The notes under the pieces are model-generated. The model searched no databases and had not been told where the DNA came from. It saw only the letters and a program-made list of their open reading frames with translations. 64,000 bases of DNA from JACQAP01 sp035275265 (lineage in GTDB: Bacteria > Pseudomonadota > Gammaproteobacteria > Burkholderiales > JACQAP01): contig DATENC010000021.1 of assembly GCA_035275265.1 (NCBI GenBank), positions 1 to 64,000 on the forward strand, read 5' to 3'. Shown here one piece after another: positions 1-8,358 of the stretch (its first letter is position 1; each line of letters opens with the position of its first letter). Made by a program: the position numbers and the translations under genes.

Positions 1-1339
1 CAGCGGCCTGGTGTTGCAGAACAACGGCGGCAATAATCTTGCGGCCGCGGCCAACGGCGCATTCACTTTCACCGCGCCCGTTGCGAGCGGCTCGCCTTAC
101 GCCGTGACGGTCCTCACGCAACCGAGCAATCCCCGCCAGACCTGCACGATCACCAACGCCTCGGGCAGTGTGTTCGGAGCGAACATCACCCACGTCGGCA
201 TTCTCTGCACCACGAATACCTTCACCATCGGGGGAGCGGTAAGCGGACACAATGGCACCGGCCTCGACCTCAAGCTGAACGGGACCACCCCACTCACCAT
301 GTCCGGCAACGGGGCTTTTGCGTTCGATGCCATCGCCGACGGCTCGATCTACAGCGTCGCAGTCACCCTGCAGCCGATTGGCCAGACCTGCACGGTGGCC
401 AACGGCAGCGACACGATCGCCGGGGCAAACGTTACCAACGTCGCCGTAACCTGCGCGACGAATACTTTCAGCCTGGGCGGCACGGTGTCAGGGCTGACGG
501 GCACGTTGGTGCTGCAAGTCAACGGGGGCAACGACCTCACTTTAACAACGAACGGTTCGTTTGAATTTAATGGACACCTTGCCGACAGCAGCCCCTATAG
601 CGTGACGATGCTAACCCAACCGGCGGGTCAGACCTGCACGGTCGCCAACGGCGCGGGCACGGTGAGCGGTGCGAACGTCACCAGCATCAGCGTCGCCTGC
701 TCCAACAATCCGACCGGGTACACCACCAACTTCCCCGATACCGAAAGCCCTATCTCCGAAGGCGGCATATGGACCAACGGATTGACTACTGGGCAAAACT
801 GGACCGATGTAAAAACAACAGGTGGGAAGGCGGTCGCAACTCAAGAAGCCTTTCCTACGCGATATAGCGATGACCTCGCGCATCTGAACAAGTCCTTTGT
901 TGATTTCGCCGATAACCAATATGCGCAAGCCACGGTGTACCTGGCGCCAGGCTACACCGGAAACGGAGGGAAACACGAAGTTGAATTGTTGCTGCGGTTT
1001 GAAATCACGGCGAACAAAGCACGCGGTTATGAAGTGTTGTGGGGAATCGACGGATACATCGCCATCGTGCGATGGAATGGCCCGGTCGGCGATTTCACGC
1101 CACTGTACGATCCGGGATTTGGCAGCATTGCTGTTCCGCGGGACGGCGATGTACTGCGTGCCGAGATAGTGGGCAACATCATAACCGTCTACAAGAACGG
1201 CTCCCTTGTTGCTACTGCCGATATCTTTGGCGGAAATGTGTGGACTGAAGGTCAACCGGGTATAGGCTTTTGGCCTGTTGACGGCGCGACACCGGAAAAC
1301 CTTGGCTGGAAGAACTTCGAGGCAGGCAACCTGCCGTAG
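1..1339 (+). CDS. Secreted repeat protein with shared C-terminal beta-rich domain (5' truncated)
   Basis: The reading frame is open from the window edge (frame of base 2), so the gene starts upstream and only the C-terminal ~446 residues are seen. Residues up to about 240 are tandem repeats of roughly 75-80 aa, each with a GGxVSG...GLxLxxNGG opening and a QTCTVANGSGTVxGANVT close carrying a paired Cys; such repeats are common in large secreted bacterial proteins. The last ~200 residues (from YTTNFPDTE to the NLP end) form a Trp/Tyr-rich domain that looks like a concanavalin/LamG-type beta-sandwich, and it recurs in the next two genes. Cell-surface carbohydrate binding is plausible but inferred. 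The enzymatic role, if any, is unknown. Confidence 0.7.
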   Translation, partial: SGLVLQNNGGNNLAAAANGAFTFTAPVASGSPYAVTVLTQPSNPRQTCTITNASGSVFGANITHVGILCTTNTFTIGGAVSGHNGTGLDLKLNGTTPLTMSGNGAFAFDAIADGSIYSVAVTLQPIGQTCTVANGSDTIAGANVTNVAVTCATNTFSLGGTVSGLTGTLVLQVNGGNDLTLTTNGSFEFNGHLADSSPYSVTMLTQPAGQTCTVANGAGTVSGANVTSISVACSNNPTGYTTNFPDTESPISEGGIWTNGLTTGQNWTDVKTTGGKAVATQEAFPTRYSDDLAHLNKSFVDFADNQYAQATVYLAPGYTGNGGKHEVELLLRFEITANKARGYEVLWGIDGYIAIVRWNGPVGDFTPLYDPGFGSIAVPRDGDVLRAEIVGNIITVYKNGSLVATADIFGGNVWTEGQPGIGFWPVDGATPENLGWKNFEAGNLP

Positions 1340-1431
1340 ATGCTCCGCGCTACCTTCGTGACGGGCTCGTGAAAATCTTCGCTGTGCGGCTTATCGCTCA
1401 TGGCCGACGAATGAACTGGAGAAAACGACGA

Positions 1432-2169
1432 GTGAACGTTAGGGGCACGCGGCTGTGTGCCGCTATTTTCGTTTCTTTGTTGGCATGCAGCGAAGGAGAC
1501 AACTCCACCAAGGCAAATACTGGAACCGCACCAGCGCTTTTGCCCGCACCTGTATCCTCTGCTGTCAGCTATTCGACGAACTTCAACTTGACCGAGAACC
1601 CGGTCAGCGAAGACGGCAAATGGATCAACGGCAAGGCAATTGGACTCGACTGGAACAACGTGCAGACGGTGCCTGGCAAGGCGTTTGCGGCAAACTTCAC
1701 CGGGAGTCCCAGTCGCTATAGCGACCCCATCGCGCATCTCAATACCGCATTCACCGCGAATCAATACGCACAAGGTACCGTGTCCCGCACGGCCCGCTAC
1801 GATCCCACTCCATCGAAGCACGAGGTCGAACTACTGCTGCACTTCCAGATCACCGCGCACAACGCGCGCGGCTACGAAATACTGTGGGCGCACGACGGCA
1901 ACATAGCCATCGTGCGTTGGAATGGTCCGCTCGCTGATTACACGCCACTAGTTGACGGCTTGAAGATTGGTCGGGCAGTCGACGGCGATGTGTTGCGTGC
2001 CGAGATCGTCGGCAACGTGATCACGGTATACAAGAATGGCGCACTCGTAGCCACAGGCCCCACGGATACGACATGGACCGACGGTCAGCCGGGCATAGGC
2101 TTCTGGCCAATACGCGGGGCGACCTTGCAAAGCTATGGCTGGAAGAACTTCCAGGCGGGCAACCTGTAG
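1432..2169 (+). CDS. Lipoprotein with the shared C-terminal beta-rich domain
   Basis: A 245-residue product if started at GTG 1432, which has GGAG at 1418-1421 ten bases upstream; ATG 1411 is an alternative in the same frame. The start gives a classic lipoprotein signal: basic n-region (NVRGTR), hydrophobic stretch and lipobox LLAC followed by SEGDN. The remainder (from about residue 45) is essentially one copy of the ~200-aa domain found at the C-terminus of the preceding gene and of the gene at 3356, ending in the same GWKNFQAGNL motif. It is probably a minimal outer-membrane-anchored version of the family. The 3' flanks of this and the previous gene are also alike after the stop codon, which points to tandem duplication. 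Function unknown. Confidence 0.72.
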   Translation: MNVRGTRLCAAIFVSLLACSEGDNSTKANTGTAPALLPAPVSSAVSYSTNFNLTENPVSEDGKWINGKAIGLDWNNVQTVPGKAFAANFTGSPSRYSDPIAHLNTAFTANQYAQGTVSRTARYDPTPSKHEVELLLHFQITAHNARGYEILWAHDGNIAIVRWNGPLADYTPLVDGLKIGRAVDGDVLRAEIVGNVITVYKNGALVATGPTDTTWTDGQPGIGFWPIRGATLQSYGWKNFQAGNL

Positions 2170-2678
2170 ATGCTGTTGCGCTTCAAGGCAGTCGTAATGG
2201 GTTCGTAACATTCTTCCTAATCCTCGTGGGAAATCTTGAACCCGAAGTCCGGACTGAGGTTCGAATTGTTGTTTGGGGTATCGAAATTTCCTTGGGCACG
2301 AGTTGATCTGGTTTTCGTTGGCGGGTGTAGCCAACCGACCATCGACCCGGAAATGCCGAGCTTTTCATCCCCTGATCCCTAAATCGCGGCAAGCCTGCAT
2401 AGCGGGATTGTGTCGCTGACCGACGACTGCCTTGCGCATGCCTGTCTGCGCAATCCCCTGTTTATTCTCTCTTCATGTTCGATGGTATGTAAATTGCATT
2501 TTGTACTTTGTGCTTAATAGTCGCGCAAGTTACTCCTTCAAAAGCTCCCACCAACCGGCAACAAGATCAGCACACGAATCCCACTGCCTGACATCGCGTT
2601 CGCGTAAGCCGCCTCACTGTCTCGCGCTGTGAAGATGGGATTGTGCAGACGGCATTTTCTTGTGGACGCCAGCGCAAA

Positions 2679-2696
2679 TGTCGTCTTACGGCGACA
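2679..2696. promoter_or_regulatory. Short inverted repeat upstream of the sigma-54 site
   Basis: TGTCG at 2679-2683 and CGACA at 2692-2696 form an inverted repeat with an 8-base spacer, about 110 bp upstream of the -24 element at 2805. Enhancer-binding proteins of sigma-54 promoters usually bind such dyads at this kind of distance, so it is a candidate upstream activator site. The match is short and could be chance. Confidence 0.25.
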
Positions 2697-2804
2697 GATC
2701 ATCAGCAAGGGAAACGACGGCCGCCGAAAAACCGTGCGTTTCCATCATGCAGTCACCCGGCCGCATTCACTCTACTAAGTGGTGACATCGGCGGAAATTG
2801 CAGT

Positions 2805-2819
2805 TGGCACACGCATTGC
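2805..2819 (+). promoter_or_regulatory. Sigma-54 (RpoN) -24/-12 promoter
   Basis: TGGCAC, five bases, then TTGC reproduces the RpoN core consensus with GG and GC exactly 12 bp apart. It points toward the lipoprotein gene at 3356 and would start transcription near 2830. Exosortase A loci are frequently linked to the PrsK/PrsR two-component system and RpoN, which makes RpoN control plausible here. The distance to the 3356 start is about 525 nt, so either the 5' leader is long or something lies in between. Confidence 0.5.
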
Positions 2820-2860
2820 CTATGTGCTTCGCCAAGAATGAATTTACGAGGTGGCCCACG

Positions 2861-2968
2861 ATGATGGACCCGTCTACGCCCCTGATGGAGCTGATGAGAA
2901 GCACGCTGCGTCCATTACACAAAGGAAAGAATTACAAACAACGAGAAGAAATTACATTTGCGATTTGA
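2861..2968 (+). CDS. Possible 35-residue small ORF downstream of the sigma-54 site
   Basis: An ATG at 2861 (a second ATG follows at once) opens a 35-codon frame ending with TGA at 2966-2968; a GAGG lies about 11 bases upstream. The predicted peptide is short, charged toward its C-terminus (KGKNYKQREE) and has no recognisable domain. Its only support is position: it begins about 30 nt after the expected start of the sigma-54 transcript. It may be a leader peptide or meaningless. Confidence 0.2.
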   Translation: MMDPSTPLMELMRSTLRPLHKGKNYKQREEITFAI

Positions 2969-3355
2969 GTTTTGTCCATTTGTTTTTCCGCTGTTACACC
3001 TTGTGACCATCACCACATGTGTATGTGTGGCAACAGACAGACCTCTTATATGACAAATGGTATTTCGTAAAGACAACAAATTGGATGGACGCCTTGTCTG
3101 AAAACATCGTGACGCGAGCCGTGATTGCGTGTCCGTAATGAAGAACAGCATATGAACCGCATTTCTCAACAAACGTGCTGCACCACCGATCTGAATTTTG
3201 TTTTCGGATGCGTCAGTACATCCTCGAACCAAGGCCGCTTGCGCGGCCGCGGTCATTACTTGTGCGCTGACGCATCTCGCACGAATTTCCGTAGTGGCGA
3301 ATGTACTTCGTCTGCCACCGCGAATCGCTCAACTAATTTTTGAGGTCATCCAATA

Positions 3356-5938
3356 ATGCCCAACCGCCAGCTAGTCGGATCAAGAATTGTTGCCTGGGGA
3401 CTCTTCCCTGTGGCACTGCTCGCCATGCTTGGCCTACCAGGCTGCGGGAACAGCGGTGGAGATTCATCCACCGGCGTCGACCAGCAGGCGTCGATGCTTG
3501 CTGCGGCGGCCACGGACCTGTCCCCGGATGGAGCGACAATCAGCGCGTCGTCCGGAGGCTCGTTGGTCACCGCCGAAGGCACGTGGACATTCGGTCCCGC
3601 CACAAGCTTGGGGGGCAACGCTATCCTGCTGAACGGCCAGCACGCCGCACGAGGGTACGGAACACAGCTGCACGTACTGAATCAAGGAAAGCTCTATACC
3701 TTCACCAGAGAGTCGAGTTGGTATCTGTGGTCGGGAAGCAGCTGGAGTCACGTGGCTGCACCGACTGGTCAATCGCCGCCCCCGCCGCCGCCAACGGGTC
3801 TGTCCCCGGATGGAGCGACAATCACTGCGCCGAGCGGGTCGTTGGTCACCACCGCAGGCACTTGGACATTCGGGTCCGCTACAAACACGGGGGGCCACGC
3901 TATCCTGCTTAACGGCCAGTCAGCCGCAGGCGGGTTCGGAACACAGCTGCACGTCCTGAATCAAGGGAAGCTCTACACTTTTACCGGGGAATCCAAGTGG
4001 TATCTGTGGTCGGCAAACACCTGGAATCTGGTGGCTGCGCCCACTGGTCAAGCGCCGCCGCCGTCGGCACCCACCGTGTCGCTGCAGGCGAACCCGACGT
4101 CCGTCACAAGCGGCGGATCGTCAACGCTCACATGGTCGTCAACGAACGCGACCTCGTGCTCCGCTTCGGGCGCCTGGTCAGGTAGTAAAGCCACGTCCGG
4201 CAGCGAAACACGCGGTTCACTTACCGCCACCAGCACTTTCACTCTGAGTTGCAGCGGTGCTGGCGGTACCGCGAACAGTTCGGTGACGGTCACTGTGTCG
4301 AGTACGCCGCCGCCACCAACGGGCATGTCCCCGGATGGAGCGTCAATCACCGCGTCGTCCGGAGGCTCGTTGATCACAGCCGCAGGCACGTGGACATTCG
4401 GCTCCGCCACAAGCTTGGGGGGCAACGCTATCCTGCTCAACGGCCAGCACGCCGCACGAGGGTACGGAACACAACTGCACGTACTGAATCAAGGGAAACT
4501 CTATACCTTCACCAGGGAATCCAAGTGGTATCTCTGGTCGGGAAGCAGCTGGAGCCAAGTGGCTGCGCCCACTGGTCAACAACCGATACCTACCGTGTCG
4601 CTGCAGGCGAACCCGACGTCGGTCGCAAGCGGCGGATCGTCAACGCTCACATGGTCGTCAACGAACGCGACCTCCTGCTCCGCTTCCGGCGCCTGGTCGG
4701 GCAGTAAAGCCACCTCCGGCAGCCAGTCCAACGGCGCGTTAACAAGTACCAGTACGTTCACACTTGCGTGCAGCGGGCCTGGTGGGACCGCGAGCGCATC
4801 CGCGACGGTAACGGTCACGACCTCAGGCCCCACGATGTCGCTAACAGCGAACCCGGTGTCTGTCACAAGCGGTGGGTCATCGACGCTCACGTGGTCGTCA
4901 ACGAACGCGACTTCCTGCACGGCCTCCGGCGCCTGGTCGGGGAACAAAGCCACCTCCGGCAGTGAAACACGTGGTTCGCTCAGCGCCACCAGCACTTTCA
5001 CGCTGAGTTGCAGTGGCGCTGGCGGTACAGCGAACAGATCGGTAACGGTCACTGTGTCGGGCACACCCCCAGTGTCAGTGCCCACCGTGTCGCTGGCGGC
5101 GAACCCGACGTCAGTCACGAGCGGCGGATCGTCAACGCTCACGTGGACCTCGACCGACGCAACCTCCTGCACCGCCTCGGGTGGCTGGTCAGGCACCAAG
5201 GTAACTTCCGGCAGCGAGGCTACCGCCGCACTTACCGCAAATGCCAACTATTCTCTTACCTGCACCGGTTCAGGAGGTAGCGCAAGCGCATCGGCGGCGG
5301 TTACGGTGACGTCGACGGGAGCCAGTTACACGACCAACTTCCCCGGTACGGAAAATCCCATCTCAGAAGGCGGCATCTGGACGAACGGATTGACTACTGG
5401 GCAAAACTGGACCGATGTAAAAACAACAGGTGGGAAAGCAGTCGCAACTCAACAAGCTTTTCCCACGCGCTACAGCGATGACCTCGCACATCTGAAGAAG
5501 TCCTTTATTGACTTCGCCAATAACCAGTATGCGCAAGGCACGGTCTATCTGGCGCCCGGCTACACCGGCAACGGTGGGAAACACGAGGTTGAATTGTTGC
5601 TGCGGTTTGAAATCGCCGCGAACAGAGCACGCGGCTATGAAGTGTTGTGGGGCATCAACGGATACATCGCTATCGTGCGATGGAACGGCCCGGTAGGTGA
5701 TTACACGCCACTGTACGATCCGGGATTTGGCAGCATTGCTGTTCCTCGAGACGGCGATGTACTGCGTGCGGAGATCGTTGGCAGCACCATATCGGTTTAC
5801 AAGAATGGTGTCTTCATAGCGAGCACTTCAAACGCGACTTGGACTGAAGGTCAACCAGGCATAGGCTTTTGGCCTGTTGATGGCGCGACGCCGGAAAACC
5901 TTGGCTGGAAAAACTTCCAGGCGGGCAACCTGCCGTAG
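3356..5938 (+). CDS. Large modular lipoprotein with two repeat types and the shared C-terminal domain
   Basis: An 860-residue product with a lipoprotein signal (lipobox GLPGC, Cys30) and GAGG about 10 bases before ATG. Module A (about 84 aa, SPDGATI...GTWTFG...LHVLNQGKLYTFT...WYLW...APTGQ) occurs at about 55-138, 149-231 and 323-407. Module B (about 77 aa, Ig-like, VSLxANPTSVTSGGSSTLTW with paired Cys) occurs at about 239-314, 412-488, 492-567 and 577-652. Pro-rich linkers separate some modules. Residues 658-860 are the domain shared with the two upstream genes. The architecture suggests a surface-exposed adhesive or carbohydrate-binding protein. Modules are very similar at DNA level, so copy number may vary between strains and assemblies. 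Confidence 0.75.
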   Translation: MPNRQLVGSRIVAWGLFPVALLAMLGLPGCGNSGGDSSTGVDQQASMLAAAATDLSPDGATISASSGGSLVTAEGTWTFGPATSLGGNAILLNGQHAARGYGTQLHVLNQGKLYTFTRESSWYLWSGSSWSHVAAPTGQSPPPPPPTGLSPDGATITAPSGSLVTTAGTWTFGSATNTGGHAILLNGQSAAGGFGTQLHVLNQGKLYTFTGESKWYLWSANTWNLVAAPTGQAPPPSAPTVSLQANPTSVTSGGSSTLTWSSTNATSCSASGAWSGSKATSGSETRGSLTATSTFTLSCSGAGGTANSSVTVTVSSTPPPPTGMSPDGASITASSGGSLITAAGTWTFGSATSLGGNAILLNGQHAARGYGTQLHVLNQGKLYTFTRESKWYLWSGSSWSQVAAPTGQQPIPTVSLQANPTSVASGGSSTLTWSSTNATSCSASGAWSGSKATSGSQSNGALTSTSTFTLACSGPGGTASASATVTVTTSGPTMSLTANPVSVTSGGSSTLTWSSTNATSCTASGAWSGNKATSGSETRGSLSATSTFTLSCSGAGGTANRSVTVTVSGTPPVSVPTVSLAANPTSVTSGGSSTLTWTSTDATSCTASGGWSGTKVTSGSEATAALTANANYSLTCTGSGGSASASAAVTVTSTGASYTTNFPGTENPISEGGIWTNGLTTGQNWTDVKTTGGKAVATQQAFPTRYSDDLAHLKKSFIDFANNQYAQGTVYLAPGYTGNGGKHEVELLLRFEIAANRARGYEVLWGINGYIAIVRWNGPVGDYTPLYDPGFGSIAVPRDGDVLRAEIVGSTISVYKNGVFIASTSNATWTEGQPGIGFWPVDGATPENLGWKNFQAGNLP
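3518..5310 (+). repeat. In-gene tandem and interspersed module repeats
   Basis: Three copies of an ~84-codon module and four copies of an ~77-codon Ig-like module within the lipoprotein gene, with long near-identical DNA blocks such as TCAACGCTCACATGGTCGTC repeated at matching positions. Such repeats recombine readily and can collapse in short-read assemblies. Confidence 0.8.
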
Positions 5939-5946
5939 ACGCCGCT

Positions 5947-5987
5947 GCCTCTTCCGAGGCGAGCGTTACAGGCGTGGCAAGAACGCC
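5947..5987. terminator. Possible hairpins between convergent genes
   Basis: Between the convergent stops at 5938 and 6054 lie two small stems: GCCTC/GAGGC (5947-5951, 5956-5960, loop TTCC) and GGCGT/ACGCC (5971-5975, 5983-5987). Neither has a run of T after it, so a classical rho-independent terminator is not demonstrated. Confidence 0.2.
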
Positions 5988-6053
5988 TCGCGGGCGGCCC
6001 TCATGGAGGGTCGTCCCATCGTCGGCTCGCATGTAGCCGGCGCTCGCGAGACT

Positions 6054-7514
6054 TCATTCGATGGTTTTTGGTGCGTCCCTGGCGACTAAGGAGCGAGCGA
6101 AGCTGCGGGCGGTGCGCAGATGGCGCGGGGAAATGATCGCAATGACGACGAAATAGACCACGACACCTGCGGCAATCACCGTGAAGAGCGCAGTTATCGC
6201 GGGCTGTCCATCGTTCGCCAAGCGAAGAGTCGCGATCGCCGCATACATGACGCCCGCGGCAACCGCAGGTGGACCGCATTCCGCGATGAGATCGACCGCT
6301 CGAATACCGATGAATCGAAGTAGGGCCGGGACGCTGAAGGAGTACGCAAGGGGTACGGAAACCAGCCACGCGGAGCACAGACCCACGAGTCCCCAGTGAG
6401 CTCCGACAAAAAACCCGCTGGGTAGCAATACAAAAGTGATGATCGTGTTGCGCAAATCAAGCTTACTATTTCCCAATGCGAGTGAGGTCGTAAACATGAC
6501 CCCGCAAACCATGCGTATGGGCACGACTAGCGGCAGGATCGTTATCGCCGGCACTGACGGCAGCCAGATTGGTCCAAACAGCACATCTACGAGTTCGGGT
6601 GCAACCGCCGAAATCCCCCAAAGCGTTGGAAAGGCGATCAGCGACATCAATCCAATGTACTTCAGCACGGCCTGACGCACGCTTGCCCGGTCGCCCTGCT
6701 GCCGTGCCACCGCCGGCATGAGGATTTCATTGATCATACCCATCACCTTCGTCATCGGCAGTGTCGCGAGCTGCAGCGCTACCGAGTACTCGCCGATTTC
6801 GGTGGTCGACAGGAAGGCGCTACCGATTAGCACATCTGATTGAACGACGATGAAGTAGCTCACCCTGCTGCCAACCAGCGCGAGGCCGAACTTCAGGTAA
6901 TCGCCGATACCGCGTAGTGAGAAACGCGGCCACACGCGATCGCCGAATATGAGTAGGGCCGCGCTGCGTACGATCGCACCGAACAAAGTGCCCAGCACGA
7001 GGGCCCATACACCCGCGCCGAGGAAAGCAAGCAGCAGTGTCACGGCAATGCTGGTGACGCCGGAAGTCATTTCTATCTTTGAGAGACGCTGGAACGACAG
7101 TTCGCGATGCCATAGGGCACCAGGAATAATCGCAGCCGAGCCGATGATGACCTGCAGCGATGCAACCGCGATGGGGTACGTAACTCGCGGCTCCTGCAAC
7201 ATATGAGCGAGAAGCGGGGCCGCAGCAACGATGGCTAATGTCATGGCCACGCTGAAGAGCAGCGATACGCCATAGATCTTCCGAAGGTCGTCGCGTGCGA
7301 TGTCGACGGAACGAACGATCGCGGCCCCGAGGCCGAGTTCGGCAATGGCGCCGGCGATGGTACTGACCACCGCCACCTTGGCCATCAAACCATAGTCCTC
7401 GGGCGTCAGCAATCTGACAACGATGAGGGTTCCGGCCCAACTCGCGATCTGAACCACCAGCTTGGCAGCCGTCGCCCACTTCAGAGCGGCGATCGCTCTA
7501 CTTTCAATCGACAT
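6054..7514 (-). CDS. Polysaccharide flippase, MOP/Wzx family (flippase 1)
   Basis: A 486-residue integral membrane protein with about 12-14 hydrophobic segments spread along its length. The N-terminus (AIAALKWATAAKLVVQIASW, then LLTPEDYGLMA) has the signature of Wzx/WzxC-type lipopolysaccharide flippases in the multidrug/oligosaccharidyl-lipid/polysaccharide exporter superfamily. It would move undecaprenyl-linked oligosaccharide units across the inner membrane. It is the last gene of the minus-strand run that starts near 25.8 kb. Two further flippase homologues lie at 19305 and 63280, so it may serve a particular repeat unit or be partly redundant. Confidence 0.85.
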   Translation of the reverse strand: MSIESRAIAALKWATAAKLVVQIASWAGTLIVVRLLTPEDYGLMAKVAVVSTIAGAIAELGLGAAIVRSVDIARDDLRKIYGVSLLFSVAMTLAIVAAAPLLAHMLQEPRVTYPIAVASLQVIIGSAAIIPGALWHRELSFQRLSKIEMTSGVTSIAVTLLLAFLGAGVWALVLGTLFGAIVRSAALLIFGDRVWPRFSLRGIGDYLKFGLALVGSRVSYFIVVQSDVLIGSAFLSTTEIGEYSVALQLATLPMTKVMGMINEILMPAVARQQGDRASVRQAVLKYIGLMSLIAFPTLWGISAVAPELVDVLFGPIWLPSVPAITILPLVVPIRMVCGVMFTTSLALGNSKLDLRNTIITFVLLPSGFFVGAHWGLVGLCSAWLVSVPLAYSFSVPALLRFIGIRAVDLIAECGPPAVAAGVMYAAIATLRLANDGQPAITALFTVIAAGVVVYFVVIAIISPRHLRTARSFARSLVARDAPKTIE

Positions 7515-7557
7515 CGCAGTTTCTCAGAAGCAGGACGGATTCTGACGCCAGCGGCAA

Positions 7558-8358
7558 TCAGTCGTTTCGCACCATCACGACATCGAGTTCAACGGCTCGC
7601 ATCTGACCGTCCCGGCTCACGGGAAAGAAGGCGCATAGGGCGAATCCAGCCTTCTGGTACTCGGCAAGCGCTTCCTTCCAATCCGGCATGCCGACGTAGA
7701 TTTGAATCACCGCCACCTCGCTTTGCAGACCCAGGAAGCGCTCGATCCTCGGGAGCGCACCTTGAAGCACCTGAAGGTCGAAGCCCTGCGTATCCATTTT
7801 GAGGAACGGCCGCGTGAATCCATGCGTAGCTGCTAGCGCGTCGAAACGATCGGCAAGTCTCTCGATTCGAGCACGTATCTTGGACTCTACGGTATTTCTG
7901 CTCGCCATGTTCTGAGGCGTGGCCGCGCTTGGGGCGAGGAAAGAACTGAACCAAAGTTTGTTCATCACGTTCATCTCGAATTCGCCGGGCTCCGCGCCCA
8001 GCGCAACGGGAAACGCATGCCACCGCTCATCCCGGCTGCTCACTTCCTCGAGCGCCCGAAACGGTTCCGGCTGCGGTTCGAAGGACAGGATGGTACCGCT
8101 GAAGCCCACTTTCTTGCGAAGAAAATTACCGAAGTGCCCATTGAATGCACCCACATCGAAGACGCAATCGATGGCCTTTGCTTCAAAGAGTTCGCGCAAG
8201 AGCTGAGCGTGGACGTAATTGTGAGCGTGATTCGAAACGTCCCACACGGGTATGGGCTCGACACCCATTGCTCTCAACGACGGCTCCACAAGCCTCCGTA
8301 GCCAACCCTTCGGAGGAGCGATTCCGGCCCTTACCTGAATTGCATGGTCGTCCTTCAT
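7558..8358 (-). CDS. FkbM-family methyltransferase
   Basis: A 266-residue product. The start chosen is ATG 8358, which overlaps the stop of the preceding gene (ATGA) and has GGGAG a few bases upstream. The frame extends further upstream but that would overlap the neighbouring coding region. The SAM-binding region reads CVFDVGAFNGHFGNFL and is followed by SFEPQPEPF (acidic ribose-binding position), and the later motif KMDTQGFDLQVLQGA is the FkbM family hallmark. Members O-methylate sugars or other natural-product hydroxyls. Here it likely methylates a glycan residue made by the locus. Translational coupling ties it to the Cys-rich protein upstream. Confidence 0.85.
   Translation of the reverse strand: MKDDHAIQVRAGIAPPKGWLRRLVEPSLRAMGVEPIPVWDVSNHAHNYVHAQLLRELFEAKAIDCVFDVGAFNGHFGNFLRKKVGFSGTILSFEPQPEPFRALEEVSSRDERWHAFPVALGAEPGEFEMNVMNKLWFSSFLAPSAATPQNMASRNTVESKIRARIERLADRFDALAATHGFTRPFLKMDTQGFDLQVLQGALPRIERFLGLQSEVAVIQIYVGMPDWKEALAEYQKAGFALCAFFPVSRDGQMRAVELDVVMVRND

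Larger units (their letters stand above)
2170..3355. other. Long intergenic region with regulatory signals
   Basis: About 1.2 kb separates the lipoprotein gene from the next one. No convincing protein family is encoded in any frame. The stretch from roughly 2880 to 3100 is visibly more AT-rich than the neighbouring genes. It contains a sigma-54-type promoter (2805-2819), a short inverted repeat upstream of it (2679-2696) and one short open frame just downstream (2861-2968), listed separately. Confidence 0.6.

Noticed and set aside
4576..5247. Open frame of 223 codons on the minus strand inside the modular lipoprotein gene
   Set aside because: It mirrors the repeats of the plus-strand gene, its Val/Pro/Asp-rich text is the antisense reading of Ser/Thr/Gly codons, and no family is recognisable.
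3518..5310. Repeats in the lipoprotein gene as a CRISPR or mobile element
   Set aside because: The repeats are in frame, encode Ig-like and other protein modules, and have codon-level divergence typical of protein repeats.
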